NCBI RefSeq assembly: GCF_001598415.1
Contig: NZ_BCYX01000001.1
Coordinates: 62,001-126,000, forward strand
Length of the DNA: 64,000 bases
Origin: Sphingomonas mali NBRC 15500
GTDB lineage: Bacteria > Pseudomonadota > Alphaproteobacteria > Sphingomonadales > Sphingomonadaceae
Reading direction: 5' to 3'
The notes beneath the pieces are model-generated. The model was not told the DNA's origin. It searched no databases and saw nothing but the letters and a program-made list of their open reading frames with translations. Positions 18,575 through 26,336 of the stretch are shown here, piece by piece (within the stretch, counting starts at the first letter, position 1; the number at the start of each line of letters is the position of its first letter). A program made the translations under genes and the position numbers.

Positions 18575-19734
18575 CAGCCTGCCTCCGCCACGACCGGCGC
18601 TTCGGGCGCGGTATCGACCGTGGCGCGGCGCACCCGCCGGCGGTCGCCGCCGACCGTGTAGATCGCCGCCGCGGCGATCACCACCGCGCCCTCGATCAGT
18701 CCCTGATAGCTCGCGCCGAGGTCGAGCACGTTGAACCCGTTGGTCAGGGTGAACAGCAGCAGGGCGCCGATGACGGTCTTGAGCACGCTACCCGCGCCGC
18801 CCAGCAGCGACGTGCCGCCCAGGATCGCGGCGGCGATCACGGTGAGCTCGGTGCCCTGAAGCGCGGTCGGGTTGATCGCACCCAACCGGCAACCGAACAG
18901 CACGCCGGCGAACCCGGCCGCTGCGCTCGACAGGACGAAGGCGCCGAGCTTGTAGGCGTGGACGTTGATCCCCGACAGCCGCGCCGCCTCGGCGTTGCCG
19001 CCGACCGCGTAGATGCGCCTCCCGATGACGGTGAAGCGCAATACCGCCCAGACCGCGAGGGTGAACAGTGCGAGATAGACGACTGGCGCCGCGACGGTGA
19101 AATCGCGACCCGCGAGCAGCGCCAACGCGGCGACGACAATGCCCGCCAACGCGTCCAGCGGCCGCCTCTTCCACACCGCGAGCGCCAACAGCATTGCCGC
19201 GAACAGCAGAGCCGCCCAGAAGACCGGTACGCGCGTGCTCTCGAACGCCAGCATTTGCTGGAGCACGTCGGGGCGCTCGACCATCAGCGAACGTCCGTCG
19301 GTCAAGACCAGCACCAGCCCCCTGACCGCGGTGAGCGTGCCGAGAGTGACGATAAAGGCGTTGATCCCGACGAACTGCACGATCGCGCCGTTGAAGATGC
19401 CGACCGCGATCGCGGTGACGATCGCGGCACCGACAGCCAGCGGGAAGCCGATGCTCGGCGCCAGGCCGACCAGCACCGCGGCGGCGAGCGCCGCGACCGA
19501 GGCCACGGACAGGTCGAACGCGCCGGTGATCAGCATCACCGTCATCGCCACGCCCATGATCCCGACCAGCGACGCCTGGTAGACGATGTTGCCGAGATTC
19601 TGCGGCGACAAATAATTGGGCAAGCCGCGCGATTGCGCGATCGCCGCGAGCAACACGAGCAGGATCAGCAGCGCGTAATAGACGCCCGCTTCGCGCAACC
19701 CGAAGGTTCGGCGCCAGTCGATGGATCGGGTCAT
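18574..19734 (-). CDS. Ribose-type sugar ABC transporter, permease
   Basis: A 386-residue inner-membrane protein of the BPD_transp_2 (RbsC/XylH/AraH) family with about ten hydrophobic segments. Recognisable are GVAMTVMLITGAFDLSVAS (the conserved first cytoplasmic loop region), NAFIVTLGTLTAVRG, and AVGGNAEAARLSGINV, the loop that contacts the ATPase. AAAILGGTSLLGGAGSVL is the usual C-terminal signature. The protein is somewhat longer than RbsC because of an extra hydrophobic stretch near residues 175-205 and a charged tail. It follows the ATPase gene with a 4-base overlap. Confidence 0.93.
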   Translation of the reverse strand: MTRSIDWRRTFGLREAGVYYALLILLVLLAAIAQSRGLPNYLSPQNLGNIVYQASLVGIMGVAMTVMLITGAFDLSVASVAALAAAVLVGLAPSIGFPLAVGAAIVTAIAVGIFNGAIVQFVGINAFIVTLGTLTAVRGLVLVLTDGRSLMVERPDVLQQMLAFESTRVPVFWAALLFAAMLLALAVWKRRPLDALAGIVVAALALLAGRDFTVAAPVVYLALFTLAVWAVLRFTVIGRRIYAVGGNAEAARLSGINVHAYKLGAFVLSSAAAGFAGVLFGCRLGAINPTALQGTELTVIAAAILGGTSLLGGAGSVLKTVIGALLLFTLTNGFNVLDLGASYQGLIEGAVVIAAAAIYTVGGDRRRVRRATVDTAPEAPVVAEAG

Positions 19735-21221
19735 GCGGCGATTTCCGTTCTGGATTGAGTTCCACTGGCAAGCTGGATCAGTCCGGCCTCGTCGGTCGTC
19801 GCCGGATCGGCCTCGGCGACTATCGCGCCGTCGCGCAGCACCAGGATTCGATCGGTGACCGCGAGCAATTCCTCGAATTCGGAGCTCACCAGCACTACCG
19901 CCAACCCCTCATCGGCGAGCCGCCGGATCAGCCGCAGGATGTCGGTGCGCGCGCCGATATCGATGCCGGCGGTCGGCTCGTCGAGCAGCAGCACGCGGGT
20001 GTAGGGAGTCAGCCATTTGGCGATCACCACTTTCTGCGCGTTGCCCCCCGACAGTTCGCCGACCAAAGCATCGGCGTCGGGCGCCTTGATCGCGAGATCG
20101 TCGATCGCGGCCGTCGCCGCAGCGCGCTCGCGGGCCGGTGCGACCAGCCAGCCATTATGCGGCAGCGCGATGTTCTCGGCGATCGTCATGCCGGGAATGA
20201 ATCCCTGTGCGGCGCGATCCTCCGGCACCAAAGCGATGCCCGCGGCGACCGCTTCGGCCGGATCGCGACCCGCTTCCTCGCCGCCGAGCCGGACGGTGCC
20301 CCGCGCTGCGGGATCGGCACCGAAGATCGCGTGGAGCAATTCGCTGCGACCCGAACCGAGCATGCCGGCGATACCGACGATCTCCCCGGCAACGACCGAG
20401 AAACTCGTCGGCGCGAGCTTTCCAGGCGAGGCGAGGTCGCGGACGTCGAGCAAGGCATCGCCCGTCGGGCGCCGGCGCTCGACCCGATCGAGCGCCGTGA
20501 CCGAGCGCCCCGCAATCGCCGTGGCGATCGCCGCTTCGTCGAGGTCCGCTGTCCGCGCATCGAGCACCGCGCGGCCATCGCGCAGCACGGTGACCTCGTC
20601 GGTCAGCGCAACGATCTCATCGAGGAAGTGCGAGACGAACAACACTGCCTGCCCCTCGGCGGCCAGGCGGCGGATGGTGCGATAGACCTGCTCTCGCTCG
20701 CCGCCCGCGAGCGAGGCGGTCGGCTCGTCCATGATCAGCAAGGCAGGGTCGCTCATCAGCCCTTGCGCGATCGCGGCCATCTGGCGCGTACCGATCGGCA
20801 AGTCGCCGACGATCGCATCGAGATCGAACGAGTCCCCCAAAATATGCGCCACCGCCGCCGCCCGTTCGCGCGCGACACGATCGATGCGCCATCCGCCACG
20901 TTGCTCGAGCAGCATGTTCTCGATCACCGACAAGGTCGGGACGAGCGGGATATGCTGATAGATGGTGGCGATGCCTCCCGCCCGCGCGGCGCGTGGACTG
21001 GTCCAGCGCACGGGCTCGCCACGCCATTCCACGCTGCCGCCGCTCGCCGGGATCGCGCCCGCCAGCACCTTGATCAGCGTCGACTTGCCGGCGCCGTTGG
21101 CGCCGAGCAGCCCATGAACCCTGCCGGCGCGCACCGTCAGGTCGACACCGCGCAAGGCTATGGTGCCGTTGGGCCAGATCTTCTCCAGCCCGCGCAATTG
21201 GAGGAGCGGCGCGTCTACCAT
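19731..21221 (-). CDS. Ribose-type sugar ABC transporter, double-domain ATPase
   Basis: A 496-residue protein with two fused ABC domains, as in RbsA/MglA/XylG. The first has Walker A GANGAGKST (40-48) and Walker B LLIMDEPTASL, but a degenerate signature region (IGTRQMAAIAQ). The second has a degenerate P-loop (GMLGSGRSE) yet intact signature ELSGGNAQK and Walker B VLLLDEPTAGID. This asymmetry is normal for the family. The start at 21221 lies seven bases inside the upstream binding-protein gene; an open frame further upstream is antisense noise. Confidence 0.94.
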   Translation of the reverse strand: MVDAPLLQLRGLEKIWPNGTIALRGVDLTVRAGRVHGLLGANGAGKSTLIKVLAGAIPASGGSVEWRGEPVRWTSPRAARAGGIATIYQHIPLVPTLSVIENMLLEQRGGWRIDRVARERAAAVAHILGDSFDLDAIVGDLPIGTRQMAAIAQGLMSDPALLIMDEPTASLAGGEREQVYRTIRRLAAEGQAVLFVSHFLDEIVALTDEVTVLRDGRAVLDARTADLDEAAIATAIAGRSVTALDRVERRRPTGDALLDVRDLASPGKLAPTSFSVVAGEIVGIAGMLGSGRSELLHAIFGADPAARGTVRLGGEEAGRDPAEAVAAGIALVPEDRAAQGFIPGMTIAENIALPHNGWLVAPARERAAATAAIDDLAIKAPDADALVGELSGGNAQKVVIAKWLTPYTRVLLLDEPTAGIDIGARTDILRLIRRLADEGLAVVLVSSEFEELLAVTDRILVLRDGAIVAEADPATTDEAGLIQLASGTQSRTEIAA

Positions 21222-22216
21222 TGCCCAACGCAGTCGCCGATCGTCGCGCGCGTGACTGCCGGGATCGGATAGGTGCGAAAGCGCGGCGCGGTACCATTCC
21301 TGTCGTGGAGCGCCGCGAACGCCAGGGCGCCGAGCGCCTCCGGCTTGAAGCAGACCGTGCCGTCGACCGCGCCGGCCTTGATCGACGCGATGCCCAGCTT
21401 CGAGCCCCCTACTCCGATCAGCCGCGCCCGCGAGCCGCCGGCGCGGACCGCGCGCGCGCAGCCGATCATCATGTCGTCGGCCTCGTTGTAGAACAGGTCG
21501 ATATCGGGATGCGCGGCGAGAATGTTCTGGCACGCCGCCTCGCCGCCCTCGCTGGTCCAATTGCCGGGCTGCGATGCGACGACGACATAGCGCGCGCCCG
21601 CCGTGTCGAGCGCAGCGCGGAATCCGCGGGCGCGCTGCTCGACTTCGGGAAACCCGGCCGCGCCCTCGATGATCGCGATCCGCGCCGGCCGATCGCGCGG
21701 CAGCCAGCGCAAAGCCAAGCTCCCCGCCGCGCGCCCCGCCGCCACTTCATCCTGCGAGGCGAGCGCGACGAGGCCCGGATAGACGTCCTCGACCGAGCGC
21801 GTCTTGGGGTCGCCGACCAACGCCGCGACCGCCGCGATCGGCACATTCTGCGCGTTGGCACGGCGCACCCAGCCCTGCGCGACTACCGAATCGAGCGGCA
21901 TCACCGCGATGCCGGCGACGCGCTGCGCGATCAGATCGTCGATGTCGTTGGCCTGTTTCTGGACGTCGCCCTTGGCGTCCAGCACCACCGCACTTGCTCC
22001 GGCGCGCGCCGCTGCGTCGCTGAACCCCTTGGCGATCGCCGCGGCGAAGGGATAGCTCAGCCCGACGGTCGACAGGCCGTAGCGCGGCCCGCCGGCGCTG
22101 CTGCTAGCAACCACGCCCGCCTCCTCCCGCACCGCCCGCCGGACACCGGCTAACGACGCCGCCGCCACTGCGGCGACCACCATGCACAAGGCAATCGGGA
22201 TCGGGCGCAGCCGCAT
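21215..22216 (-). CDS. Ribose-type ABC transporter, periplasmic sugar-binding protein
   Basis: A 333-residue periplasmic-binding protein (Peripla_BP_4/RbsB group). An N-terminal hydrophobic signal (about 1-25) precedes two alternating alpha/beta lobes: VGLSYPFAAAIAKGF, DDLIAQRVAGIAVMPLDS, IIEGAAGFPEVEQRARGF and DIDLFYNEADDMMIGCARA. A pair-wise ribose-type transporter would deliver a monosaccharide to the permease and ATPase encoded just downstream. The sugar cannot be read from sequence. It follows the MaoC gene by three bases. Confidence 0.9.
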   Translation of the reverse strand: MRLRPIPIALCMVVAAVAAASLAGVRRAVREEAGVVASSSAGGPRYGLSTVGLSYPFAAAIAKGFSDAAARAGASAVVLDAKGDVQKQANDIDDLIAQRVAGIAVMPLDSVVAQGWVRRANAQNVPIAAVAALVGDPKTRSVEDVYPGLVALASQDEVAAGRAAGSLALRWLPRDRPARIAIIEGAAGFPEVEQRARGFRAALDTAGARYVVVASQPGNWTSEGGEAACQNILAAHPDIDLFYNEADDMMIGCARAVRAGGSRARLIGVGGSKLGIASIKAGAVDGTVCFKPEALGALAFAALHDRNGTAPRFRTYPIPAVTRATIGDCVGQW

Positions 22217-22219
22217 AGT

Positions 22220-22669
22220 TCAGTCCGCCGGACGGCGCGCAACGAGATAGAGATGCTCGCACGCGAGCACGGTCTCACCGCGCTGGTTGCGGATGTCGAC
22301 CGCCTCGGTGACCACACCGTGCGTGATGCGCTTGGGATGGTCGCGCTTGTCGGCGATGCGCGTGATCGTCGTGATCGTGTCGCCGATATGCACGGGGCGG
22401 ATGAAGCGCAGCCGGTCATAGCCATAGGACATTGCATGCGGGTTGATCGTCGTCGCGGTCAGTCCGATACCGATCGCGAAGACCATCGTGCCATGAGCGA
22501 TGCGCTGACCGATGTCCTGCGTCGCGCACCATTCGGCGTCCATATGGTGGGGGAAGAAGTCGCCGGTATGGCCGGCATGGACGACGAAATCGGTCTCGGT
22601 GATGGTGCGGCCGAAGCTCGTGCGCTCCGACCCGATCTCATAGTCCTCGAAATATTGCTCGACGATCAT
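22220..22669 (-). CDS. MaoC-family hydratase/dehydratase (single hot-dog domain)
   Basis: A 149-residue MaoC-like protein of the kind that hydrates enoyl-CoA or dehydrates 3-hydroxyacyl-CoA thioesters. The hydratase-2 motif appears as GDFFPHHMD (36-44), with Asp37 and His42 as the likely catalytic pair; the Asn common in this motif is Phe here. [13 protein letters not shown] (58-70) is the conserved loop and core helix. ATG at 22669 overlaps the CoA-transferase stop (ATGA). Finding it between a CoA-transferase and a sugar-binding protein is unusual and suggests that a CoA thioester is handled in this pathway. Confidence 0.9.
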   Translation of the reverse strand: MIVEQYFEDYEIGSERTSFGRTITETDFVVHAGHTGDFFPHHMDAEWCATQDIGQRIAHGTMVFAIGIGLTATTINPHAMSYGYDRLRFIRPVHIGDTITTITRIADKRDHPKRITHGVVTEAVDIRNQRGETVLACEHLYLVARRPAD

Positions 22670-23850
22670 TGGCCAAGTTCCCGGTCGATGGATAAGCGGT
22701 CGGCACCGAGACGGGGCGCCGCGCGCGGAGAGGCGAGGATCGCGCCGTCGACGCGGATCGGGCAGCGGGTCAGCGTCAGCGCCGCGCCATCGGGCGAGTG
22801 CACCTGCTGCGTCGCGTCGAGCGCAGCAAAGGCGGGTTCCGCTAACAGCGCCGGCCAGCCGAGCACCGGCGCCGCCCAGATTCCGGCGGGTTCGAGTAAT
22901 GCCAGCCAGTCGCCGGTCGCGCGCGTCGCCAGATGGTCGCGGATCAGCGCCTTGATCGTGTCGCGATCGGCGAACCAGCGATCCGCCGGGAATTCCGCCA
23001 GCCCGGGCAGATCGATCACCGCGCCCAACCGATCGACCGGCGTCATCGCCAGCGCGAGATAGCCATCGGAGGTGGCGTAAATGCCATAGGGCGCGGCGAG
23101 ATAAACATTGCCGTTGGCCACCTCGCTGCGAGCGGGCATCGCCCCGCCGCGATTGAGATGCACCGACAGATGCTCGAACTGGAGATCGACCGCGGTCTCG
23201 ATCAGGCTGACATCGACGCGCCCACCCTCGCCCGTCACGCCGCGCCGCACGAGCAACGCCAATATACCCTGGCAGAGCTGAGCGCCCGCCATCATGTCGG
23301 TGATCGACAGCCCCGCCGGCACCGGCGCGCCGCCGGCGTCGCCCGACAACCAGGCGATGCCCGACAGCGACTGGACGAGCAGATCCTGTCCGGGGCGATC
23401 GCGCCACGGCCCGTCCGGACCGTAGCCGCTGACGCCAGCATAGATCAGCCGCGGGTTGAGCGCGGACACCTGGTCCCAGCCGAGCCCGAGCCGGTCCATG
23501 ATGCCCGGCCGGAAATTGTGGATCAGCACATCGGCCCGCGTGATCAGCGCTTTCACCGCGGCGAGATCGGTCTCGTCCTTGAGGTCAGCGGTATAGCTTT
23601 GCTTGCCGCGGTTGATCGCGTGGAACAGCGCGCTGTCCTGATCGAACGCCGTGTCGGCTAAGAACAACGAGCGGCTGGCATCGCCTCCGTCAGGCCGCTC
23701 GACCTTGATCACCCGGGCGCCGAGGTCGGCGAGGCGCAACGCGCAGGACGGGCCGGCGAGGAATTGGCTGAAATCGAGCACGATTATGCCATCGAGCGGC
23801 AATGCGCCGGGGGTTCCATTCCCGCCTTCGTCCCGCACCGCCGCTTCCAC
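22666..23850 (-). CDS. Class III (CaiB/BaiF) CoA-transferase, first copy
   Basis: A 394-residue formyl-CoA-transferase-like protein that moves CoA between carboxylic acids. Conserved features are [28 protein letters not shown] with VIKVERP at 47-53, [11 protein letters not shown] (81-91), [13 protein letters not shown], and predicted catalytic Asp156 in GQDLLVQS. The start is GTG at 23850 behind AGGAGC. Its paralogue at 25077 shares most of these blocks and is transcribed in the opposite direction. First gene of the operon running to the SDR at 15625. Substrate unknown. Confidence 0.9.
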   Translation of the reverse strand: MEAAVRDEGGNGTPGALPLDGIIVLDFSQFLAGPSCALRLADLGARVIKVERPDGGDASRSLFLADTAFDQDSALFHAINRGKQSYTADLKDETDLAAVKALITRADVLIHNFRPGIMDRLGLGWDQVSALNPRLIYAGVSGYGPDGPWRDRPGQDLLVQSLSGIAWLSGDAGGAPVPAGLSITDMMAGAQLCQGILALLVRRGVTGEGGRVDVSLIETAVDLQFEHLSVHLNRGGAMPARSEVANGNVYLAAPYGIYATSDGYLALAMTPVDRLGAVIDLPGLAEFPADRWFADRDTIKALIRDHLATRATGDWLALLEPAGIWAAPVLGWPALLAEPAFAALDATQQVHSPDGAALTLTRCPIRVDGAILASPRAAPRLGADRLSIDRELGQ

Positions 23851-23868
23851 TCAACCAGCTCCTAAAAA

Positions 23869-23874
23869 GTATGA
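23869..23874. promoter_or_regulatory. GTATGA (reverse of TCATAC) in divergent CoA-transferase promoter region
   Basis: The hexamer lies in an AT-rich stretch (AAAGTATGACTATATTATC, 23866-23884) within the 120 bp between the two divergent operons. It matches the core found upstream of other locus genes and could coordinate both operons. Inferred. Confidence 0.4.
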
Positions 23875-23970
23875 CTATATTATCTTTGACGAACTGCTAT
23901 TGGCGGCTGAATGGCGAGTCAACCGTTTCCCGAACGGGTGACGATCAAATCGATGGAGTAAGGCGCGACT

Positions 23971-25080
23971 ATGCGCGGCATGACCTGGAACCATCCACGC
24001 GGCTACGATCCGCTGGTTGCCGCATCGATCGAATGGAAGGCGCTGACCGGCGAGACGATCGAGTGGGATCGGCGCTCGCTCCAGGATTTCGAAAGCTATC
24101 CGGTCGAAGAGCTCGCTCGAGGCTACGACCTGATCGTGATCGACCATCCGCATGTCGGCCAAGTGGCCACCAGCGGCTGCCTGTTGCCGCTCGACGAAGC
24201 GATCGATCAGGCAACGCTCAGCGGGATCGCCGAGGGGTCGATTGGCGGGTCGTATGAAAGCTATACCTGGGCGGGGCATCAATGGGCACTGCCGATCGAC
24301 GCCGCGGCGCAGGTCCAGGCCTGGGTGCCGTCGCGGATTGCGGCACCGGTGACCGACTGGCGCGCGCTTGCCGCACTCGCTGCGGATGGTCGCGCCTCGC
24401 TGCCGCTCAAGCCGCCGCATAGTTTGATGAGCCTGTTCACCTTGTGTGGGCTCGCCGGCGTGACGCTCTATGGCGCAGGCGACGACCTCTTTCCCGCCGG
24501 AGCCACGCACGCTTATGATCTGCTCGCGACGCTCGCCAGACAGGTCGACGAGCAGGCTTATGCGATGGACCCGATCGACATGCTCGAGGCGATGGCCGAT
24601 CCTGCCGGCAAGCTTGCGGTCGCGCCGTTGATTTACGGTTATGTCAGCTATGCGATCGACGGCTTCCGGCCGGAGACCGTGCGCTTCGACGACATTCCGG
24701 CGCTCGATCACGGCCCCACGGGATCGGCGCTCGGCGGCACTGGGATGGCGGTGTCGGCCCATGGCAGCAATCCGCTCGCCGCGGCGCGCTTCGCCGCCTG
24801 GGTCGCCAACGGCAAGGCGCAGCGCGATCTGATCGCGCGGCATGGTGGCCAGCCCGGCCATGCCGATGCGTGGGACGCAGACAGCGTCAACGCCACGACC
24901 AACGATTTCTACCGCGCCACGCGCGCGACGCTCGACCGCGCCTGGGTCCGGCCGCGACATGACGGCTATATGTCGTTCCAGCACGCCGCCTCCGAACGGA
25001 TCAACGCGGCGCTACGCGGCGGCGAACCGGCGGCAGACGTCATCGCGGCGCTCAACCAGCTCTATCGCGCGAGCCGATGA
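23971..25080 (+). CDS. Second ABC solute-binding-protein-like protein lacking a signal peptide
   Basis: A 369-residue protein similar in layout to family-1 solute-binding proteins. It starts MRGMTWNHPRGYDPLVAAS, with no leader; a GGAGTAAGG ribosome-binding site supports this ATG. YDLIVIDHPHVGQVATSGCLLPLDEAI and YTWAGHQWALPIDAAAQVQAW are the lobe and hinge segments; ALGGTGMAVSAHGSNPLAAARFAAWVA is the typical second-lobe segment. No maltose-type permease genes are nearby. It overlaps the following CoA-transferase start by four bases (ATGA), so the two proteins are probably made together. Like the product of 17405-18574, it may act in the cytoplasm. Confidence 0.82.
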   Translation: MRGMTWNHPRGYDPLVAASIEWKALTGETIEWDRRSLQDFESYPVEELARGYDLIVIDHPHVGQVATSGCLLPLDEAIDQATLSGIAEGSIGGSYESYTWAGHQWALPIDAAAQVQAWVPSRIAAPVTDWRALAALAADGRASLPLKPPHSLMSLFTLCGLAGVTLYGAGDDLFPAGATHAYDLLATLARQVDEQAYAMDPIDMLEAMADPAGKLAVAPLIYGYVSYAIDGFRPETVRFDDIPALDHGPTGSALGGTGMAVSAHGSNPLAAARFAAWVANGKAQRDLIARHGGQPGHADAWDADSVNATTNDFYRATRATLDRAWVRPRHDGYMSFQHAASERINAALRGGEPAADVIAALNQLYRASR

Positions 25081-26210
25081 GCGCGCCGCTCGAGGGTCTC
25101 CTCGTCATCGACATGGCCCAGTTCCTGTCGGGCCCGTCGGCGGCGCTGCGCCTGGCCGATCTCGGCGCGCGGGTGATCAAGGTCGAGCGTCCCGATGGCG
25201 GCGACATCTGCCGTACGCTCTATCTCAGCGACACCGATCTCGCAGGCGACTCCACGCTGTTCCACGCGATCAACCGCAACAAGCAGAGCCTCGCCGCCGA
25301 TCTCAAGAATCCGGGCGACGCACGGCGCGTCCACCGGCTGATCGACCAAGCCGATGTCGTCATCCAGAATTTCCGCCCCGGCGTCGCCGAACGACTAGGC
25401 TTCGGACCAGCGACGCTCCGGGCACGCAATTCGCGGCTGATCGTCGGCAGCATCTCGGGTTATGGCCAGGATGGTCCCTGGGCCGCTCTTCCGGGCCAGG
25501 ATCTGCTCGCCCAGGCGGTGTCGGGCGCGATGTGGCTGAGCGGCAGCGCATTGGACGGTCCGGTGCCGTTCGGACTGTCGGTCGCCGACATGCTCGCCGG
25601 CCATGTCCTGGTCGAAGGGATATTAGCCGCCTTGGTCCGGCGCGGGATCGGCGGCGATGGCGCGACGGTCGAAACCAGCCTGCTCGAGGCGATGGTCGAT
25701 CTCCAGTTTGAGGTTCTGACCACGCATCTCAATGACGGCGGCCGGCCTCCACAGCGCGCGGCGGTCAACAACGCCCATGCCTATCTGGCGGCCCCGTACG
25801 GCGTCTACCGTACCAGCGACGGCTGGCTCGCTCTGGCGATGACGCCGCTCGACGTGCTTGGGCGGTCGCTCGACCTCCCGCTCGCGGGCCGCGATGCCTT
25901 TGCGGAACGGGACGAGATCAAGGCGGAAATCGCAGTACTTCTGGCGCGCTGCACGACCCAGGCAGGGATCGAGCGGCTGCGCGCCGACGGCATCTGGTGT
26001 GCGCCGGTCAGCGATTGGCCGACCTTGCTCGCACAAGAGGCCTTCACGCGGCTCGACATGCTGCAGCGCCTCGAGCGCGGCACCACGTCGATCGCCACTA
26101 CGCGCGCGCCTGTTCGCGTGAATGGCGCGCGCGTGGGCACTTCGGCCGCAGCGCCGCGCATCGGCGAGCATAGCGACACCATCGTCCGCGAATTCTCACT
26201 CGACGGCTGA
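25077..26210 (+). CDS. Class III (CaiB/BaiF) CoA-transferase, second copy
   Basis: A 377-residue paralogue of the divergent CoA-transferase at 22666. Shared blocks are [30 protein letters not shown] (34-43), NRNKQSLAADLK (67-77), QNFRPGVAERLGFG, and GQDLLAQAVSG with predicted catalytic Asp142. Two related subunits could form a heteromer or act on different acids. It is coupled by ATGA overlap to the leaderless binding-protein-like gene. It converges on the TonB-dependent receptor gene. Confidence 0.9.
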   Translation: MSAPLEGLLVIDMAQFLSGPSAALRLADLGARVIKVERPDGGDICRTLYLSDTDLAGDSTLFHAINRNKQSLAADLKNPGDARRVHRLIDQADVVIQNFRPGVAERLGFGPATLRARNSRLIVGSISGYGQDGPWAALPGQDLLAQAVSGAMWLSGSALDGPVPFGLSVADMLAGHVLVEGILAALVRRGIGGDGATVETSLLEAMVDLQFEVLTTHLNDGGRPPQRAAVNNAHAYLAAPYGVYRTSDGWLALAMTPLDVLGRSLDLPLAGRDAFAERDEIKAEIAVLLARCTTQAGIERLRADGIWCAPVSDWPTLLAQEAFTRLDMLQRLERGTTSIATTRAPVRVNGARVGTSAAAPRIGEHSDTIVREFSLDG

Positions 26211-26219
26211 GCCGCGCTC

Positions 26220-26249
26220 AAAAAAAGGGACACGAACCGGTGGTTCGTG
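26220..26249 (-). terminator. Intrinsic terminator of the TonB-dependent receptor transcript
   Basis: An 8-bp perfect stem (CACGAACC/GGTTCGTG, three-base loop, 26231-26249) is followed on the minus strand by CCC and a run of seven T (26220-26226). This fits a Rho-independent terminator for the minus-strand receptor gene. Confidence 0.8.
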
Positions 26250-26273
26250 CCTAGTCGGAGGTCAGGGGAAGTA

Positions 26274-26317
26274 CCGGCCGGATTCTCCGCTCCCCCTTGA
26301 GCAGAGAATCCGGCCGG
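26274..26317. repeat. 14-bp perfect inverted repeat between convergent genes
   Basis: CCGGCCGGATTCTC (26274-26287) is matched exactly by GAGAATCCGGCCGG (26304-26317), with a 16-base loop. It follows the receptor stop by 20 bases and precedes GTGGGGTATTTT on the plus strand. It may end the plus-strand CoA-transferase transcript or stabilise the receptor mRNA. Confidence 0.6.
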
Positions 26318-26336
26318 GTGGGGTATTTTAGACCGA

